Below, piece after piece: positions 44,801 to 55,055 of a DNA stretch of 64,000 nucleotides. The translations under genes and the position numbers were made by a program. The notes below the pieces were generated by a model. It searched no databases, had not been told where the DNA came from, and saw only the letters and a list, made by a program, of their open reading frames with translations. Every line of letters begins with the position of its first letter. The first letter of the stretch is position 1. The stretch is taken from assembly GCA_900095095.1 (NCBI GenBank), contig FMBT01000335.1:244064-308063 (forward strand), written 5' to 3'. Source of the stretch: Fragilariopsis cylindrus CCMP1102. Its lineage: Eukaryota > Bacillariophyta > Bacillariophyceae > Bacillariales > Bacillariaceae.

Positions 44801-46060
44801 AAGCGTGTAAATAAAACCGTTGAGATTGAACTTGAAGATGATAACAGTGTTGGTACTATGCCTGGTTTACAAGATCGAGCTCGAGAAGAAGATTCCTCAA
44901 GTGATGATGATAGTGTCGTGGAACATATCAAACCATCTACCTCAATTGAATGGAATGTTCCAATCGATGACTCCAATGGGGAGAAAATTGAATGTCCTCG
45001 ACTTATGAAAAGTAAGCTCAAACGTCGTATCCGAATCAAAGAAAAACGACTCAAAGCTGCGGCTTCTAAACAAGAACTGACTGACAAGAAAACATCTGCT
45101 TCTAAAGCTAATGATTTACCAATCCCAATTATTGATAACATGGGCAATAATGAGGAATCATCTACAATGGTAGACGGTATAAAATTCTTTCCGGCAGAAC
45201 GTAATTCTACTTGCACCGACATTATTGAGGATAATAATATCGAAGATTTGAACGATCAAATATTTTATGACTCCACTGAAGTACTTCATGATCCTAACAT
45301 CTTTGTTGACACTGTATCCGACACAGCGTATCTAGATGACATGTCAACGCCTCGACCTACGGAGCACGAGTACTGGGAAGACTTTCTATCAAACGAAGTC
45401 ACTCAACGTCTTATTTATCAAGGCATCATTGATTCCTGTGAACAATATGACATCAACGCTAACGATATAGCTTCTGTAATGACTCCTCTCAAGCCAAGAT
45501 ATTCGGTACCTACACCGATTGACTACGAATCCAAACGGAAATATTTTGCACATCTACCGGCAGATATTATTAGAAATACCTTTAAGAATACAACACAAAA
45601 TATGAAGCTACCTCCATCTACGAACCTGCACAAGATGTTCAAGTCACCTAATCCTTCTGCAAACCTCAAACGTCGAGACGAAGCTGATGCAACTGACATG
45701 ATCTATTCAAATACACCTGCTATAAATGGTGGTGAGAAATGTGCTCATATCTTCGTTGGTAAAAAGTCAAAACTGACTGATGCATACAAGGTTAAAAATG
45801 GTTCTTCTGAAGAGTTTCTAGAAAGCCTACAAGATCGAGTCCGTTATCGAGGATGTCCTACAGGATTAGAAGCAGATAATGCTCCCATGTACCGCGGTTG
45901 GAAAAACTCACGATATCTCCGAGATATATGTATTTCCCAGTGGCAGTGTGAATCAAATATCAGCATCAAAATTACGCTGAAAATCGATGGCAAACTGTCA
46001 AGCGGTACACTAACCGAGTCATGGATCGCAGCGGCTGCCCTCCTTACATTTGGTTTCTAG
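41831..46060 (+). CDS. Copia Gag-protease-integrase polyprotein, first part
   Basis: The 1409-residue frame starts at the ATG at 41831, about 200 bp after the 5' LTR. The first 170 residues are Pro/Ser-rich and disordered, followed by a helical Gag region (about 190-620). A retroviral-type aspartic protease motif, ALMDGGANGGIAG, lies near residue 806-818, with Gly in place of the usual Ser/Thr. The integrase core starts near DMIYSNTPAINGGEKC (about 1298) with the second Asp in LEADNAPMYRG. The frame is lost near 45955; in another frame the third catalytic region continues as QHQNYAENRWQTVKR, so the protein is cut just before the catalytic Glu by one missing base. Confidence 0.85.
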   Translation: MNQEEEKEGTANNPLPSTGSDNSDSPSYSYLSAASLSPIPEALIDSSTPPREDPGLLTPLRQSTTSPRSAKPLKRKQQYLSTRGEAEPEAKLDHNNSALSGSSSGDSTDSAIPSLDSYLAGHQIKSIFSKETTNDPEESIERNDDNDKGTSPPDPSDPQDPSDPPDDPSKTTMPSTRTTPTVATTAIVQKDLEHLLVDIMSLKLTDYVSLALHRQGCRSFEDFCVLDEIDTDTLQYDTVDGISNTIKAEPCNSTDRKKIKRAVAYCAFRESDGSDVERRNPTAWVAADYSTWCRTGYPAWLITLSNAASVTSSSGTSGSSAGTIFLPKSQLEKDQDALLISWNRSPRDIAKYPHIKDDVGYGEWFIKMKRQLKADRLWQVAAPNWTIAKNCSPGSDTILAELQLNYFEQILAAVLLNPEGKGLLTTHPEDSLYVWKKHEEHQTSSDSAMQGTHILMNKIMSLTISKFDTRYAFLISFQECADKYDKIARKPLDEDFKIMLLQRATNPDVALSNSWVQKTEAKRAHALPGAPVVVSYTEYLKFLMQQSKVHDLSTPFKRPTRHAHQAESFYNDNDNGVIDGEDDGTSDFIANMSISGETMSNEQTVLAFAAYQRNRPPPRPRDPEADIDQAIYSKCSREFRIAWSKEPTDIKKQIIKQNNNKSTKQGAKKNSELAVYMGQSEGYETDTSAYSEATYGYDADDNDDQSVIEATELVANAARRRPNGILKKKDLPKKTDLPIADPRRMLSNRSTPLIGKDGNITGHLTYTASMAVIRHRFDQVDSSQTVSIEDNYVISVNATKFFDEPLALMDGGANGGIAGSDMRVMSYNSDGRRVNIGIAGDHQMTGKKLGTFCAVIETRFGRVLAIFHQYAHVPEQRRSIHSKCQFEAHHNLVGDTATAYGGLQRIDTADGYQLPLTIRAGLPYIRQTYPTDADMNLPQVQFTSPSQWDPNLNDDNRTSEEMIRTFPPIPKEAINNFYDEYGRTNYEYLQKRVNKTVEIELEDDNSVGTMPGLQDRAREEDSSSDDDSVVEHIKPSTSIEWNVPIDDSNGEKIECPRLMKSKLKRRIRIKEKRLKAAASKQELTDKKTSASKANDLPIPIIDNMGNNEESSTMVDGIKFFPAERNSTCTDIIEDNNIEDLNDQIFYDSTEVLHDPNIFVDTVSDTAYLDDMSTPRPTEHEYWEDFLSNEVTQRLIYQGIIDSCEQYDINANDIASVMTPLKPRYSVPTPIDYESKRKYFAHLPADIIRNTFKNTTQNMKLPPSTNLHKMFKSPNPSANLKRRDEADATDMIYSNTPAINGGEKCAHIFVGKKSKLTDAYKVKNGSSEEFLESLQDRVRYRGCPTGLEADNAPMYRGWKNSRYLRDICISQWQCESNISIKITLKIDGKLSSGTLTESWIAAAALLTFGF

Positions 46061-46724
46061 CATTATCGTATGTCATCTTCTGCCTCAATCATTGTGTTGA
46101 TCCTATGTCGGAGATGGAACCAAAAGTCCTTTGCAAATCGCGACATTCCAAATGACCGATATTAGTCCTCTGCTGTACTTTTATTTTTGGGAACCTGTTT
46201 ATTTTCTTCTCGATGAAAAAGAACGAAAGTTTCCAGGAAAATCAAAAGAATGCAGAGGCCATTGGGTAGGAGTATCAGAACACATTGGAAACAAGATGAC
46301 CTACAAAATCATTACAGATGATACTGGAGAAGAAATTTGCCGATCTGCCATACGTACTGCACGGGACACTACGATGAAGAATCTACGCGAAGATCCAATA
46401 ACTATTGACGATAACCTACTCAACGTAGAAGATATCATTTCTCCAGCAGAAGAAATTGCAAATATCAAGTTAAAAGAAGTAACCTCGGGAAATACTTTTA
46501 ACAATTTTGATACTACAGCAATATTAAAGAACATCGACGACCAACTACAAGAGGAACTAAAAGTAAAAGCAAAAGCTAAAGCTCATCAAGTACAAGAAGA
46601 AGCGGATGCTACTTTTTTGATTCAAATGAACAGCAAACTGGTCATTTTAACACAGCACCTCCTGTTGTCCCCGTTAAATCGTCGCTGCCCAAACGTTCAT
46701 CTACTACCAAGTCGAAACATGTAA
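45955..46724 (+). pseudogene. Integrase C-terminal part, in shifted frames
   Basis: Directly after the first frameshift, another frame reads YAENRWQTVKRYTNRVMDR and WFLALSYVIFCLNHCVDP. A second shift near 46107 leads to SPLQIATFQMTDISPLLYFY and FWEPVYFLLDEKERKFPGKS, then WVGVSEHIGNKMTYKIIT. All are integrase C-terminal landmarks of Copia elements. A third shift occurs in a T run near 46612-46618, leading into the frame of the reverse transcriptase. Residue conservation across each break is good. Confidence 0.75.
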
Positions 46725-48505
46725 AACCTAAGAAATTACGCGACTTACATCCAAAAGATCCAAGTAGAGGAAAAGGAACACGTAGTAGTAAACGTTTGCG
46801 GGATATGAACGTTCATGCAATGAATGCACTCATGACAAACGAAGTACATCCTGAACAGGACCTTCCGTTATCAACTAGTCGCCAACAAGAACATGTTACG
46901 GATATCAACCATCCCACCAACCCACGGCCATCGCCTCTAACCCGTCAACAGGTTCTGAAAAATCGTGATACGCATATCACCGAACAAACCGATCAGTTTG
47001 TCTTTCTACGAGAAAATGGGGAGAATGAAAATCCTATATGGCAAGAATTTGAGTTTCCTCTCGAAGACGAAAATGGTAACGCGGTAATCGGAGAAGACGG
47101 CAAACCGATGGTAATAATAGCACCTCCACCAAGTGACCTAGTAGGAAGAGTATTTCTAACCAAACCAGACGAGAGAGGTGAAGTTAATCGAGCACGAGTT
47201 GTAGAACTTATCAAGAACTTCGACGGCGAAGTAGAGAAGAATCAAGATCTAATCAGGTTCAAGCTTAACTATGATCACAGTTCCCAAGAAGATATCATGT
47301 CTTACAACGAGATCCTAGATTACATCGAAAGAGAAGAAAACAATGAAGACGGACATCATTGGAAGTTTCGTACTATATTAGGACACGTGCATACTCCTGT
47401 GGGACACAAGGAAAGAATGGGGAGTGACTATAATGTCAAGACGGCTTGGGAAACGGGAGCAGTTTCGGTTGAACCATTGGACTTCCTTGCTAAGGATATC
47501 CCAGTTGATCTTGCTATATATGCCAAGAAACACGACCTACTTGAATTGGAAGGATGGAAACGCTTTAAAAGAATTGCTAACCGAGATCAGCATATTCGAC
47601 GACTTGTGAAACAAGCCAAGCTACGTTCCTTCCGTGTTACTCCGAAGTACAAGTATGGATTCTCTATACCACGCAATTACAAGGAAGCCCTTGAATTTGA
47701 CGAAAGGAACGGAAACCATAAATGGCAAGAAGCAAATGTACTGGAACATGCGCAACTAACCGACTATGCAGTATTCAAGAATAAGGGTAAATTCAACGAA
47801 GCAAAGATACCAGAAGGATATCGAAAGATTCAGGTTCATACTATCTTTGACGTGAAACACGATGGCAGACACAAGGCTCGAGTTGTAGCTAATGGTAACC
47901 TAACGGATGTACCTCTTGAATCTGTTTACTCAGGTGTTGTTTCATTACGTGGCTTACGTACATGCATATTCTTAGGAGAGCTGAACAACATGACTCCATG
48001 GGCTACTGATATTGGAAATGCTTATCTTGAAGCAAAGACCACAGAAAAGGTATGTATCAAAGCAGGGCCAGAATTTGGGGAGCTACAAGGAAACCTTCTT
48101 ATCATCGATAAGGCTCTTTACGGACTACGACTTAGCGGAAAAGCTTTCAACATTTTGCTATCTGACTGTCTACGAGACCTAGGATTCTTTCCATCTAAAG
48201 CCGAGTCAAGTATTTTCATGAGAAAATGTCCCACAAGAGATGTGTACGAATATGTGGCCACATATGTCGATGACCTATGCATTATTATGGAGAACCCGTT
48301 AGAGTTCCTCGAGCAGCTGTCGTCAGCACCGTACAACTTCAAACTGAAAGGTTCAGGAGAAGTTAACTTCCACTTAGGATGTGGATTTGAAAGAGACTCT
48401 GATGGAGTTCTATGTATGAACCCAGGTCGGTACGTCGATAAGATGGAAGATGCCTACAAGCAAGTTTCAAGGAATTGCCTAAACAGAAGTACAGATCGCC
48501 GTTAG
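46620..48505 (+). CDS. Copia reverse transcriptase part
   Basis: The frame carries a charged linker with VKPKKLRDLHPKDPSRGKG and then the reverse transcriptase: IFDVKHDGRHKARVVANG, MTPWATDIGNAYLEAKTTE (motif A with its Asp), LLIIDKALYGLRLSGKAF and YVATYVDDLCIIMENP (YVDD catalytic motif). It ends in FKLKGSGEVNFHLGCGFERD. The last 15 residues before the stop are out of frame because of a one-base loss near 48461-48466. Together with neighbouring parts it would form one polyprotein copying the element RNA. Confidence 0.85.
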
Positions 48506-49434
48506 TAAAAGGAGACCATCCAGAGCTTGATACAACCGCATTCCTTGACCAAGACGGCATTGAGATATATCAATCATTAATAGGAGCTATGCAATGGGCA
48601 ATCTCTATAGGACGATGGGATATTCAATCGGCAGTAATGACCTTATCAAGTTTTAGGGCCCAACCAAGAAAAGGACATCTGGAAAGAATCAAACGTATCT
48701 ACGGATTCTTATGCAAGTTCAGGCATTTCAAACTACGCTTTCGAGTTGATGAACCAGATTATTCCGGTACTCCACCAATGCCACCTTACGATTGGAGCCA
48801 TTCTGTATATGGAAACCCAACTGAAGACATCCCTAAAGATGCACCGCCTCCACTGGGAAAACGAATCGTTTTGACCCATTACTTCGATGCAAACCTAATG
48901 CATGACGTACTCTCCGGAAAGGCAGTTACAGGTGTAGTTCATTTCTACAACAAGACTCCAGTCGATTGGTATTCCAAGAAACAATCTACTACAGAGACTG
49001 CAACATACGGATCTGAATTCCTAGCATGTCGAACTTGTTTCGAACAGATCATTGATCACCGACAGTATCTACGATACCTTGGAGTACCAGTGGGTAAGGA
49101 GGACTACGCATGGGGAGACAATGATGCTATGATTAATAGTGCAACCATACCTGACGCAAAGTTACATAAACGACATAACATTCTGTCATTTCACTTTGTT
49201 AGAAGCTTAATTGCAAGTGGTTTCATTAATCTGCAACATATCAAATCGGAAAGTAATATCGCGGATATACTTACGAAACATTGGGGTTACCAAAGTACTT
49301 ACGAGTTGATCCGTCCAATCTTTCATTTTGGAGGTAACACGGCCGCGCTGTATTTTGATGATACATTAGAAGTCGATCGCTACATTACTCAATCAGAGTT
49401 AGATGAAATCGTTACGATCAATGGGGAGTGTTAA
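48475..49434 (+). CDS. Copia reverse transcriptase thumb and RNase H part
   Basis: After the fourth frameshift the polyprotein continues with YRSPLVKGDHPELDTTAFLD, a connection motif typical of CoDi elements, and IYQSLIGAMQWAISIGRWDI. RNase H follows with HYFDANLMHD, TPVDWYSKKQSTTETATYGS, AWGDNDAMINSATIP and HIKSESNIADILTKHWG. The stop lies just inside the 3' LTR at 49432-49434, so coding region and LTR overlap by six bases. No ATG is needed because this is the tail of the polyprotein. Confidence 0.85.
   Translation: MPKQKYRSPLVKGDHPELDTTAFLDQDGIEIYQSLIGAMQWAISIGRWDIQSAVMTLSSFRAQPRKGHLERIKRIYGFLCKFRHFKLRFRVDEPDYSGTPPMPPYDWSHSVYGNPTEDIPKDAPPPLGKRIVLTHYFDANLMHDVLSGKAVTGVVHFYNKTPVDWYSKKQSTTETATYGSEFLACRTCFEQIIDHRQYLRYLGVPVGKEDYAWGDNDAMINSATIPDAKLHKRHNILSFHFVRSLIASGFINLQHIKSESNIADILTKHWGYQSTYELIRPIFHFGGNTAALYFDDTLEVDRYITQSELDEIVTINGEC
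49420..49428 (+). other. Polypurine tract
   Basis: AATGGGGAG immediately precedes the TG of the 3' LTR, the position of the plus-strand primer in LTR retrotransposons. Confidence 0.6.
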
Positions 49435-50241
49435 ATTATACATAGTACTCAAGCGTAGGAGTCATATGTCGTACATAAGCCCCGCGGAGTAGAAATACGA
49501 GCGCGATGAGATTAGTGAGTGAGAATGCACGTGTATGCATTATTGAGATAAAAGAGAACGAAAGTTAGCTAAAAGCCAAAATGTATCGTTTTGAGTTGAA
49601 GTGACCTTGTCGAAGCAGTTGTCGAAGCAATTGGAACCGAGCGCAAATAAGAGAAGTGCTTAGGTATATTTATACAAACCGGAACACGATTAGGAAGAGT
49701 GTCCGAATACATAGAACACGATTATGAAGAGTGTTATACATATGGAAGTCGAACAGATGTGATGTCCACCTTTGAACCGCTAATGCGATATATATGCATT
49801 AAGGCGAAGTGAGTTAGGAACAGAAAGTTGTATGCAGGGTTACTGGAAACCGCAATACTAAAATACGAAGAAAAGAGCAGAATTACCTCGATTACGAGAA
49901 ATGAACAATTACTGTCTTTTATTGTTGAGAAATTGTAATAACCATAGACTAATTAAACAAGTGTGTTAATAACAACTTTTGCGTTTGAACATATCGTTGT
50001 CTGGAAAGATAATAGAAATATCTACATTTACAGAGTGAACATTGTTCGGAAGGACTTTCAGCATTCTAAAAGGGAGAGTATCCTGGTAGAACATCGCAAC
50101 CAGTCTATAAGAATCGAGAGTATCTTTTCTTACCGTCATAACAGAATCTTACAAGACCGAAGAGTAAGATTGTCTGAATATCAAATCCTATTTGATACTG
50201 AACCCGTTTCAACAATCATCGATTGTTTGTGAAACTTATCA
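49429..50241 (+). repeat. 3' LTR, 813 bp
   Basis: Near-identical to the 5' LTR with the same TG...CA ends. An 89-codon ORF occurs in both LTRs but has no recognisable domain. Confidence 0.93.
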
Positions 50242-50246
50242 CATAT
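50242..50246. repeat. 5-bp target site duplication CATAT, right
   Basis: Matches 40812-40816 exactly. Confidence 0.9.
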
Positions 50247-50585
50247 TATTACCCAATTATGATAGAACCCCTTCTATTTTATACTCTAAGGAAGAGTAGG
50301 AAGAGAACAACAAATACAAGATGCATTATTATTTTAGCTGTATTTTGGTGATAGGACTTACTGGATGCATACAATAATTCTCTTACTTGCACCTCCCTCC
50401 AGTTACCAACCAAAACTCAAATGCTTTCTCTGTAGTTGTATGCGATGAAAAAATTCGCAAACAAACCATCTATTTTGATCCCTGTTTTTTCCCTGCTTCC
50501 TTTTGTGTGTTTAGAACTTTATTAAATAATCAACTCCTCTTTTTTAATGGTTGTACTGTACAGAGAAATGGATTTTTACCATTCA
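50247..50585 (+). repeat. Inverted repeat copy B, right part
   Basis: The block continues copy B after the Copia insertion and is the inverse of about 31990-31690. Landmarks are GGACTTACTGGAT, CAAAACTCAAATGC and CAACTCCTCTT. Similarity fades near 50585, so the end is approximate. Confidence 0.7.
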
Positions 50586-51196
50586 TGGTCGTCGTATTCT
50601 CAACCCACGATTGACTTTTTCTTTTACTTTTCCTCCATGCAACGAAATTTGTCTACGAGAATAGAGCTGGAAGAAATTTAATACGATAAAAGTTAGGACA
50701 CGGAGAATGAATGATTGGAGATTGAACGCTTTTTTTCTCTCTCACTGCATATGAATGCACGTACTTTTCTCTTATGAATTCGTGTGAACAGCTTTCGTTG
50801 CACGGAGGAGTAGCAGTGAGTGTCAAGATCTCAAAATCTTGTTTTTTACAGAACAAAACATCACATCATGAATTATGACGACGACGAAGAAAAAAAAAGT
50901 AAAATAATGCATTCTAGTTTTCATTCTTATTTTACTGTATCACATAAATTATCATACACTGCACTACTGTCAGTATATCTGTATTGACATACGACATACA
51001 ATAACTGTAAAAACAAATAGCAATTCATACATACTATAGTACAGAGCAGTGAGTGGTTGTGTCATTCATTTTAGTCCTGTGGTCCTGTTGTTCTACCGGT
51101 AAAGAAGAAAAAGGAAAGAAGAAGAAATAAAACAGCAGGCAGGATCGACAGAGAGGCAACAACAACAACCAAAAAATACGGTAGCATTATTGTTCC
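50586..51196. other. Intergenic, no gene seen
   Basis: Unique AT-rich sequence between the repeat edge and the isoaspartyl methyltransferase gene; it should hold that gene's promoter. Confidence 0.45.
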
Positions 51197-52532
51197 ATGT
51201 CAATAATTACTTATTATTGTCGTCGACGTCATCATCAGTTGTTACAATTACAATTACTTGTATTGTATTTCGTTATTACGAATGTTATTATTGTATCAAT
51301 AACTGCATTCAACTTTAACTTGAACGATAGTCAAAATAACAGTAGTAACAATAACAATAACCAGAGAGGTAATAACAACAGCAATAACAACATCAATAGC
51401 AATAGCAACAGCAATAGTAATCGCAATAACAATAGCAATAGCAACAATATGAAATTTGCATGGAAGAGTCGTGGAAGAAATCAACATGATTTAATTCAAC
51501 AATTACGTAAGTCAGGTATAATCCGTACCGATATTGTACAACAAATTATGGAACAAGTGGATCGTAAGAACTATTGTTATTATCCAACAATAGATAGTGA
51601 TAGTGATGCAGATGAAGATATAGACGAAGACTCTTCTTCTGTTATTTCTGAATTATGTTATTCCGATCGTGCATTATCCTTAATAAAAGGACAAACAATC
51701 AGTGCTCCACATATGCATGCCTATGTCTTAGAAGAAGTATTCCCATCATTAATAGAACAATATTATAATATTGTGAATAGAAGAAGTACTACTAGTAGTA
51801 AGAACGACGACGACGACAATGACGACAATGACGACAATGACGACAATGACGACAATGACAATAACAATAACAATAGGAACGAAAGAATGAAGATTTTAGA
51901 TGTCGGTTGTGGTTCTGGATATCTTACGGCATGCTTTGGACGATTCATAGAATCACTTTCAACAACAACAACAACAACAACAACTGATACTACTACTACA
52001 GATAGTAGTAATGATCCAACATCATCAATGATGGCGGTTGATAATAATAATAATAATAATAATAGTCGTCCTACAATAATTGGAAAAGTATTTGGTATTG
52101 ATATTCATCAAGAGTTAGTGGATATGACAAGACAAAATTTGAATCGTCAAGATAGTGACCTCCTATTAGCAGAAGGAAGTAGTAGTACAAGTAAAGTAGT
52201 AGTATTATAAACTTATCATGGGGGAATGGTTGGAAAGGACTACAAGAAGAAGCACCCTTTGATTGTATCCATGTGGGTGCGGCAGCAGAATCATTCCCTA
52301 TGAATTAATGAATCAATTAAAAGTGAATGGTATTATGATTATACCGGTTGGTAGTCAAGAATCCATCACAGCCACAATTATTATACAAAATTCATCGTAT
52401 TGCAATAATAAGTTTTGATGACCAAATATGTATATTATGGAAAGATGGATTTTTGAAATTACTACATTATTAGGTGTACGGTACGTACCATTAATTCATG
52501 ATGATAATGATGACGAAGATATAAATAGATAA
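51197..52532 (+). CDS. Protein-L-isoaspartate O-methyltransferase, frameshifted
   Basis: The ATG at 51197 opens a 337-residue frame ending at 52210, but the fold continues in other frames to a TAA at 52530-52532. The N-terminus is a signal peptide ending SITAFNFN, with an Ala-Phe junction suggestive of plastid targeting. NQHDLIQQLRKSGIIR and KGQTISAPHMHAYVLEEV are the substrate-binding start, and MKILDVGCGSGYLTACFG is the SAM-binding motif I. The later parts read GWKGLQEEAPFDCIHVGAAA, ELMNQLKVNGIMIIPVGSQE and LLGVRYVPLIHD, clear family landmarks. At least four shifts near 52205, 52302, 52360 and 52455 separate them. The enzyme repairs isoaspartyl damage in proteins. Asp/Asn-rich insertions sit around motif I. 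Confidence 0.75.
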
Positions 52533-53663
52533 GGTAATAATAATAATAATGAAAGTTCATTCCTTCAATTCCTTATCAGGAAAATAAATAAAAAGAACAC
52601 TAGAAGAAAAATAAATAAAAAAACTAAGTTACAATCAGATCAATTGAAAATTAAGTTGAAAACTACAGTAATTGACAACAAACGTTGTTTATGTCATGGT
52701 TCTATCTGTCTATTGTCTTCTTGGGCTGTAGATATAGACACAGGAACACGAATGATGATTAGTAACATCGTATGACAATGAAGACCCATATCGATAACGA
52801 TGATAACGGACGCTGTCGTCAATAATAAGGAAGAATTTTAGAAAAAAATTGCAGAACTATTACCACCCATTTGTGTGTATAGTCCTAGTAGTAATACTAC
52901 TTTGTTGCAGTCATAACCAAATAAAAATGACATCCACAGTATCACCATCATGGTGTTAAACAATCACTCAATACTACTGGTTTACCATTACTTCTCGACT
53001 TTAGATTGGGAAGAGAATGAAACTACACATACTACCGCTTGAGCTATGATAACGACGACTAATATTTATTTCCTAGAAACCATTATTTGTGGGAAGCATA
53101 GGCAGAAAAATAGGTAGATTGAATAATTTATTAAGCTGCCATTACTTCTTTCTCTCCTCTCTTTGTAACAAACATACTAGACACGTGATCAGGCAGACTT
53201 CCTCTAAGTATCCTTCTGCTCGATGAAATTGCAAAAACTCAGCGACATTGATTGGTTGGAAGATTATTTCAAGATTATGTGGCGCGTTATTAAATAACGA
53301 CGCGAAATTTCGCAGAAGGCATGATAGTGGTTGACCAATCAAAATCGATCTAGAAGAATCGCGAAATACGACAGATGACATACATTCACACTTCACAAGT
53401 AAAAGATTGCATTTTCGATTTTCAGATTTCAAAAAATCTGCATTTTAATTTAGTCCTTTGTTAATGCGGCTATTGCAAGTAAAGCACACAACATACTAGA
53501 GCACAAATTTACTCCTATTTTAAGCGGGATAGACGATAACTACAAAACAACCCTAACAACTTTGAACAACCTTGGAAAACAAAACACACTATGAAGACTA
53601 TACTAATTGCAACGCGGGAAAAGGAAGAATGAGAATGATAATGAGAATGGTGGCAATGATAAA
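52533..53663. other. Intergenic with palindromes
   Basis: About 1.1 kb without a supported gene. Near 53285-53313 two adjacent palindromes occur, and a CAGATTT/AAATCTG hairpin at about 53425-53443. Confidence 0.5.
53285..53313. promoter_or_regulatory. Two adjacent palindromes with GCGAAA cores
   Basis: CGTTATTAAATAACG (53285-53299) and GCGAAATTTCGC (53302-53313) are both perfect dyads; another TCGCGAAA lies near 53357. GCGAAA/TTTCGC cores recall E2F-type sites. They lie about 350 bp upstream of the Mpv17-family start codon. Confidence 0.35.
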
Positions 53664-54560
53664 ATGACTTTCTTTGCCTGCTGCTTTCTATCGTCGCCTT
53701 TGTTGACAGCATCATTTGCGGTCGTTCCATCAAGAACAACAAGAACAACAACATCAAGTACTACTACTACTACTACCACATCCTCCTCCTTAAGTATGTC
53801 GTCATCAGCAACAACGTTACAACACGTATCAGATTTTTACCAAAATTTTCCAATCCAAGCAGCTGTATTAACTTGTGGTGTAAAAGCATCAGTTGCTGAT
53901 ACAGTCGCACAAATCAAATCACAAGCATCATTACTACAATCAAAACAGCATCGGTAGTAAAAAAATCAAGCAAGACAGATAATAACATGAGCAGTAACAG
54001 TAACAATAACAATAACATCATTCAGAATTTCAATTTAGATTTAAACTATTTCAACTTTTGGGAAGGACGACGTAATCTCGCGTACGTGCTATACGGTGGG
54101 ATATATATTGGATTAATGTCATACCTGGAATATAGTTATGTCTTTCCTTCATTATTTGGTTATGAAAAAACAATACAAATACTATTGAAAAAGTTTTATT
54201 TGATAATTTCTTTGTTGCACCATTTATATGGTTACCACCAGCTACATTATTAAAGCATGGGTATATAGTGGCGACGATAGTGGCGGTATTGATGACAACA
54301 ACAACGATAACAATGACAGTACAATCAGTCTCATATTAAAGGAAGGGTATAATAAATATATGCATGATATTATGAATAATAATTTACTAACAATGTATTG
54401 GACGATATGGTTACCAGCACAAACTATATCATTTTCTGTTGTACCTGATCATTTACGTGTTGCTTTTATGGCATCTATAAGTTTTTTTTGGTTTATATTA
54501 TTTTCAACTGTTGCATCATCAAGCAGCTCAATTTCATCAGATACTCGTTCAGAACAGTAA
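53664..54560 (+). CDS. Mpv17/PMP22 family membrane protein, frameshifted
   Basis: The ATG at 53664 starts MTFFACCFLSSPLLTASFAVVP, a signal peptide with an Ala-Ser-Phe-Ala junction similar to the plastid ASAFAP motif. A Thr/Ser spacer leads to FYQNFPIQAAVLTCGVKASVADTVAQ, the family N-terminal helix. RRNLAYVLYGGIYIGLMSYL, then in a shifted frame LFDNFFVAPFIWLPPATLL, and finally MYWTIWLPAQTISFSVVPDHLRV complete the four-helix family pattern. Three shifts (near 53940, 54185 and 54258) each need one more base in an A or G run. Mpv17-type proteins sit in inner organelle membranes, possibly as channels; a plastid site is inferred. An Asn/Asp-rich loop is inserted before the last conserved block. Confidence 0.75.
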
Positions 54561-55055
54561 TTAAGTTAAATGCACCGATTCCCTCTACTAAATACATTCA
54601 TTTTTTAAATTTAGTATAAATTTCCTTTCTTTAGTTCTTTTTTTTCTTAGTATTTTGATCGTGTCGTGTAGAATAAACTTTTTAATTTTAATTTAGATCT
54701 TTTGTTCAATAAGTGAAACGCCAGTCAAGTTCGATCTTAGTTGAATATTAAGAACGGGAATTACGTCTATCTTGGGAAAGCTGTACAGCTACAGTAGTGA
54801 TAAAAATACACGACTTCCTCGCCGCTCGTAATAGTACATATTTCATATTAATTATATATAATTACCTGCACCAGTTTTTGTTTTGTATCGCGTGTTATTG
54901 GAATCTCGATTTGTAGTACATAGGGTTACTCCCACCACGCACTACTACTATAGCTTTTTACCGATTGCTTTTCTTATCTTATTCTTATTCTTATTCTTAT
55001 TATTCTATAGTGTACATTACGCATTATACTGTTACGGTAAAATCGCATTTTATCG
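54561..55055. other. Intergenic between convergent genes
   Basis: AT-rich sequence without a supported ORF. Confidence 0.4.

Larger units (their letters stand above)
40817..50241 (+). mobile_element. Ty1/Copia LTR retrotransposon, CoDi-like, 9.4 kb
   Basis: The element runs LTR, gag, protease, integrase, reverse transcriptase, RNase H, LTR, in the Copia order. LTRs start TG and end CA and are flanked by CATAT duplications. A purine-rich tract (AATGGGGAG) abuts the 3' LTR. No convincing primer-binding site is seen after the 5' LTR. The polyprotein is similar in style to the diatom CoDi families. Four one-base frameshifts break the frame, but LTRs differ at only about a dozen positions, so insertion is recent. 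Confidence 0.93.

Noticed and set aside
53142-53432. 96-codon minus-strand ORF
   Set aside because: It overlaps the palindrome region and shows no family resemblance.
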